Below are positions 7,462 to 8,554 of a stretch of DNA of 8,554 nucleotides, piece by piece. The stretch is from the NCBI GenBank assembly GCA_030590525.1, contig JAUUYI010000072.1, positions 1 to 8,554 on the forward strand, given 5' to 3'. This DNA is from Sedimenticola sp. (GTDB lineage Bacteria > Pseudomonadota > Gammaproteobacteria > Chromatiales > Chromatiaceae). Both the position numbers and the translations under genes were made by a program. The notes under the pieces were generated by a model. It was not told the origin of the DNA. It did not search any database and saw only the letters and a list, made by a program, of their open reading frames with translations. Position 1 is the stretch's first letter; each line of letters starts with the position of its first letter.

Positions 7462-7551
7462 GTAGGATGGGCAAAGCGAAGCGTGCCCATCAGGGTCCGC
7501 GGTGCCTGCCTCGGTGATGGGCACGGCGCTTCGCGCCTTTGCCCATCCTAC
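7462..7551. repeat. Double-palindrome intergenic repeat, GTAGGATGGGCA type
   Basis: The left arm (7462-7492) and right arm (7515-7551) are imperfect reverse complements, both ending in GTAGGATGGGCAAA / TTTGCCCATCCTAC at the outer edge. Each arm is also a palindrome by itself: GATGGGCA 7466-7473 with TGCCCATC 7484-7491, and GATGGGCA 7516-7523 with TGCCCATC 7540-7547. The right arm has an extra inner stem GGCGC/GCGCC (7525-7529, 7533-7537) around TTC. The element could form one long hairpin or two adjacent ones, like REP/BIME-type elements. Similar GTAGGNTGGGCA palindromes are, to my knowledge, dispersed in many gammaproteobacterial genomes. It carries no coding capacity, and in RNA it could shield the 3' end of the operon transcript. 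Confidence 0.85.
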
Positions 7552-7650
7552 GCAACTCTTGAATAACATAATCGTAACTGTTTGACTTTGTTATCCCCTG
7601 ATTTATGGTCGAGTAGCGGCGTTGGTTGCTATTCAGCATGCCTGGGCCAT

Positions 7651-7678
7651 GTGGGCATAAACGACATGCCCACCCTAC
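7651..7678. repeat. Second, partial palindromic repeat of the same type
   Basis: GTGGGCAT (7651-7658) and ATGCCCAC (7666-7673) form a perfect 8-bp stem with a 7-nt loop, followed by CCTACG. The right end (TGCCCACCCTAC) matches the outer edge of the 7462-7551 element, with G in place of A in GTAGG(A/G)TGGGCA. The left side lacks the matching GTAGG, so this looks like a single-hairpin or half-decayed copy. It lies 8 bp beyond the stop of the minus-strand gene, but there is no T tract on that strand, so I do not call it a terminator. Confidence 0.7.
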
Positions 7679-7685
7679 GGGGCGC

Positions 7686-8366
7686 TTACTCGTTCAGTTC
7701 GAGGGTCAACTGCCCCTCTTCCACGCGGATGGATGCGACGCCGTCGGCAAAGGATTTCCAGAAACCGGGATCATTTCCGAACTCCTGCACCAGGTCGATA
7801 TTCTTCAATCCTCCCAGCCAGGCGTTGGGCATAGGAACGCCCATGACAGATAGCCCTTTCAGGCGCACTACCGGACGTTCATCCCGGTAGGCGAACTCGA
7901 CTCCGGCCCGGACTCGAATGGTCTTGCCCCCGAGTACCGGGAAACCCTCTTCCATCGGTACCAGAATATTGGCGCTGATCAGGTTGTCGGAGAGATCGAT
8001 GGCGACTTTACGGGCAAGGTCGGTGTTTTTTGCCAGCATACCGTTCAGCTCTCGCTCGCTGAAGCGGACCTGTCGTGAAGCCCCCACTTCACTGTATGGC
8101 TCCGGTTTTAAAGTGGTGCCGGTGCCGGTCTGGGGGGCAGGGCTGGGCAGGGGGGGTGGGTCGAGGCGCTCCACCTTGGCTGACAGCACCTGCTGCTCCC
8201 CGGCGTCGAGGGTCACCGGCGTAAATTCCGAGGGGAACAGGTAATATTTCACCAGCCAGAGCGTCAGCACCACCGTTGCCAGCATGGCGATCAGCACGAT
8301 CATCACTACCTGAGGCCATCCGAGTCGTTGTTTTGCGGCAGGCAGTGGGGTATTGAGTTCCATCAT
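7686..8366 (-). CDS. Uncharacterised membrane-anchored protein
   Basis: A 226-aa protein I cannot name with confidence. A basic/polar N-tail (1-18) precedes one clear TM at about 20-39. Then come a short stretch (45-69), a Pro/Thr-rich linker (PPPLPSPAP and onward, 70-90), and a compact domain (98-226). That domain begins RQVRFSERELNGMLAKN, continues with alternating beta-strand patterns (VAIDLSDNLISANILVPM, TIRVRAGVEFAY, VVRLKGLSV), then a WLGGLKNIDLV helix, and ends in a strand VEEGQLTLELNE. The layout resembles small lipid-binding-like or YpmS/DUF2140-type anchored proteins whose domain starts with a (T/S)E-x-ELN motif, but this is a weak resemblance. Topology should be N-in with the domain periplasmic. 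AGGGGA at 8371-8376 lies 4 nt from the first ATG and 7 nt from the second (8363), so the second may be the real start. The gene is convergent with the operon, and no functional link is implied. Confidence 0.82.
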   Translation of the reverse strand: MMELNTPLPAAKQRLGWPQVVMIVLIAMLATVVLTLWLVKYYLFPSEFTPVTLDAGEQQVLSAKVERLDPPPLPSPAPQTGTGTTLKPEPYSEVGASRQVRFSERELNGMLAKNTDLARKVAIDLSDNLISANILVPMEEGFPVLGGKTIRVRAGVEFAYRDERPVVRLKGLSVMGVPMPNAWLGGLKNIDLVQEFGNDPGFWKSFADGVASIRVEEGQLTLELNE

Positions 8367-8395
8367 CGCGTCCCCTGGTACAAAATAGTTTCCTG

Positions 8396-8424
8396 ATTAC
8401 CTACATATCTAAGCGGGTTTTCAA
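8396..8424 (-). promoter_or_regulatory. Candidate sigma-70-type promoter for the minus-strand gene
   Basis: On the minus strand, TTGAAA (8424-8419) is followed after 17 bp by GGTAAT (8401-8396). The -35 box matches consensus at 5 of 6 positions, the -10 box at 4 of 6. It sits 30 bp upstream of the start codon in an AT-richer segment. Spacing is ideal, but the -10 is mediocre, so this is a candidate only. Confidence 0.35.
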
Positions 8425-8478
8425 GCTATTTTCGCCGTAAATTCTCAATATTTCGGGGCAATTTCGTAGGGGGGATAA

Positions 8479-8523
8479 GGCGCGCGCACAGAACTTTCGT
8501 TTTGCACGATACTTATGCGCGCC
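8479..8523. repeat. Short GC inverted repeat in upstream region
   Basis: GGCGCGC (8479-8485) pairs with GCGCGCC (8517-8523), with a further GCA/TGC possible at the inner edge, around a spacer of about 30 nt. It lies in the 188-bp non-coding end of the window (8367-8554), where I see no gene. The simple CG-alternating arms make chance pairing likely; an operator for an off-window divergent gene is possible but unsupported. Confidence 0.25.
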
Positions 8524-8554
8524 GCATCCACCAATGGTCTGACCACATGCCGCA

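Larger units (their letters stand above)
7364..7685. other. Convergent intergenic region with repeats
   Basis: This 322-bp stretch separates the stop of the operon from the stop of the minus-strand gene. It holds a probable terminator (7367-7414), a 90-bp double palindrome (7462-7551), an AT-richer segment (about 7552-7620) in which I see no gene or site, and a second palindrome (7651-7678). Open frames crossing it are short and read through the palindromes, so I call no gene here. Its base composition is clearly less GC-rich than the flanking genes outside the palindromes. Confidence 0.8.

Noticed and set aside
7089..7517. 142-aa plus-strand frame crossing the end of batD into the palindrome
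   Set aside because: Out of frame with batD, runs through the terminator candidate and the repeat arm, and has no recognisable domain.

Overview
The window holds one tightly packed plus-strand operon (about 41-7363), a 322-bp intergenic stretch rich in palindromic repeats, and one convergent minus-strand gene (7686-8366). GC content is high throughout the genes. The gene order and protein types (MoxR, DUF58, DUF4381, VWA, VWA-TPR, BatD) are those of the Bat ('Bacteroides aerotolerance')-type operon as it is commonly arranged in Gammaproteobacteria. The intergenic GTAGG(A/G)TGGGCA palindromes also look like dispersed repeats of gamma/betaproteobacterial chromosomes. I infer a free-living or symbiotic, non-enteric gammaproteobacterium; genus cannot be fixed from the sequence.

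The operon: a MoxR-family AAA+ ATPase (41-1012) is followed 2 bp later by a DUF58 protein with a VWA-like fold (1015-2040). An ATGA overlap leads to a small DUF4381 membrane protein (2037-2516). One base later comes a three-TM VWA protein of BatA type (2518-3531), which overlaps by 8 nt a large VWA + TPR protein (3524-5452). That protein combines the BatB-like and BatC-like parts in one chain and carries a Gln/Glu-rich repeat tail. After 54 bp comes a secreted, C-terminally anchored BatD-like protein (5507-7363). The expected working model comes from related MoxR-VWA pairs (RavA-ViaA, CbbQ-CbbO, NorQ-NorD): the cytoplasmic ATPase acts with VWA adaptors on membrane or envelope client proteins. 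DUF4381, BatA, BatB/C and BatD would form the membrane/periplasmic part. The client is unknown, and nothing here identifies it.

Downstream, an imperfect hairpin with a T7 tract (7367-7414) may end the operon. It is followed by a 90-bp double palindrome (7462-7551) and a second, half-decayed relative (7651-7678). The convergent minus-strand gene encodes an uncharacterised single-pass membrane-anchored protein, with a plausible promoter at 8396-8424. The last 188 bp hold no gene I can support.

I see no clearly new multi-gene system: the operon is a known but functionally unresolved one. The most unusual details are two in-frame A-AAA-AAG heptamers just before a 13-unit 9-bp repeat in the VWA-TPR gene, and the palindromic element with its flanking direct repeats.
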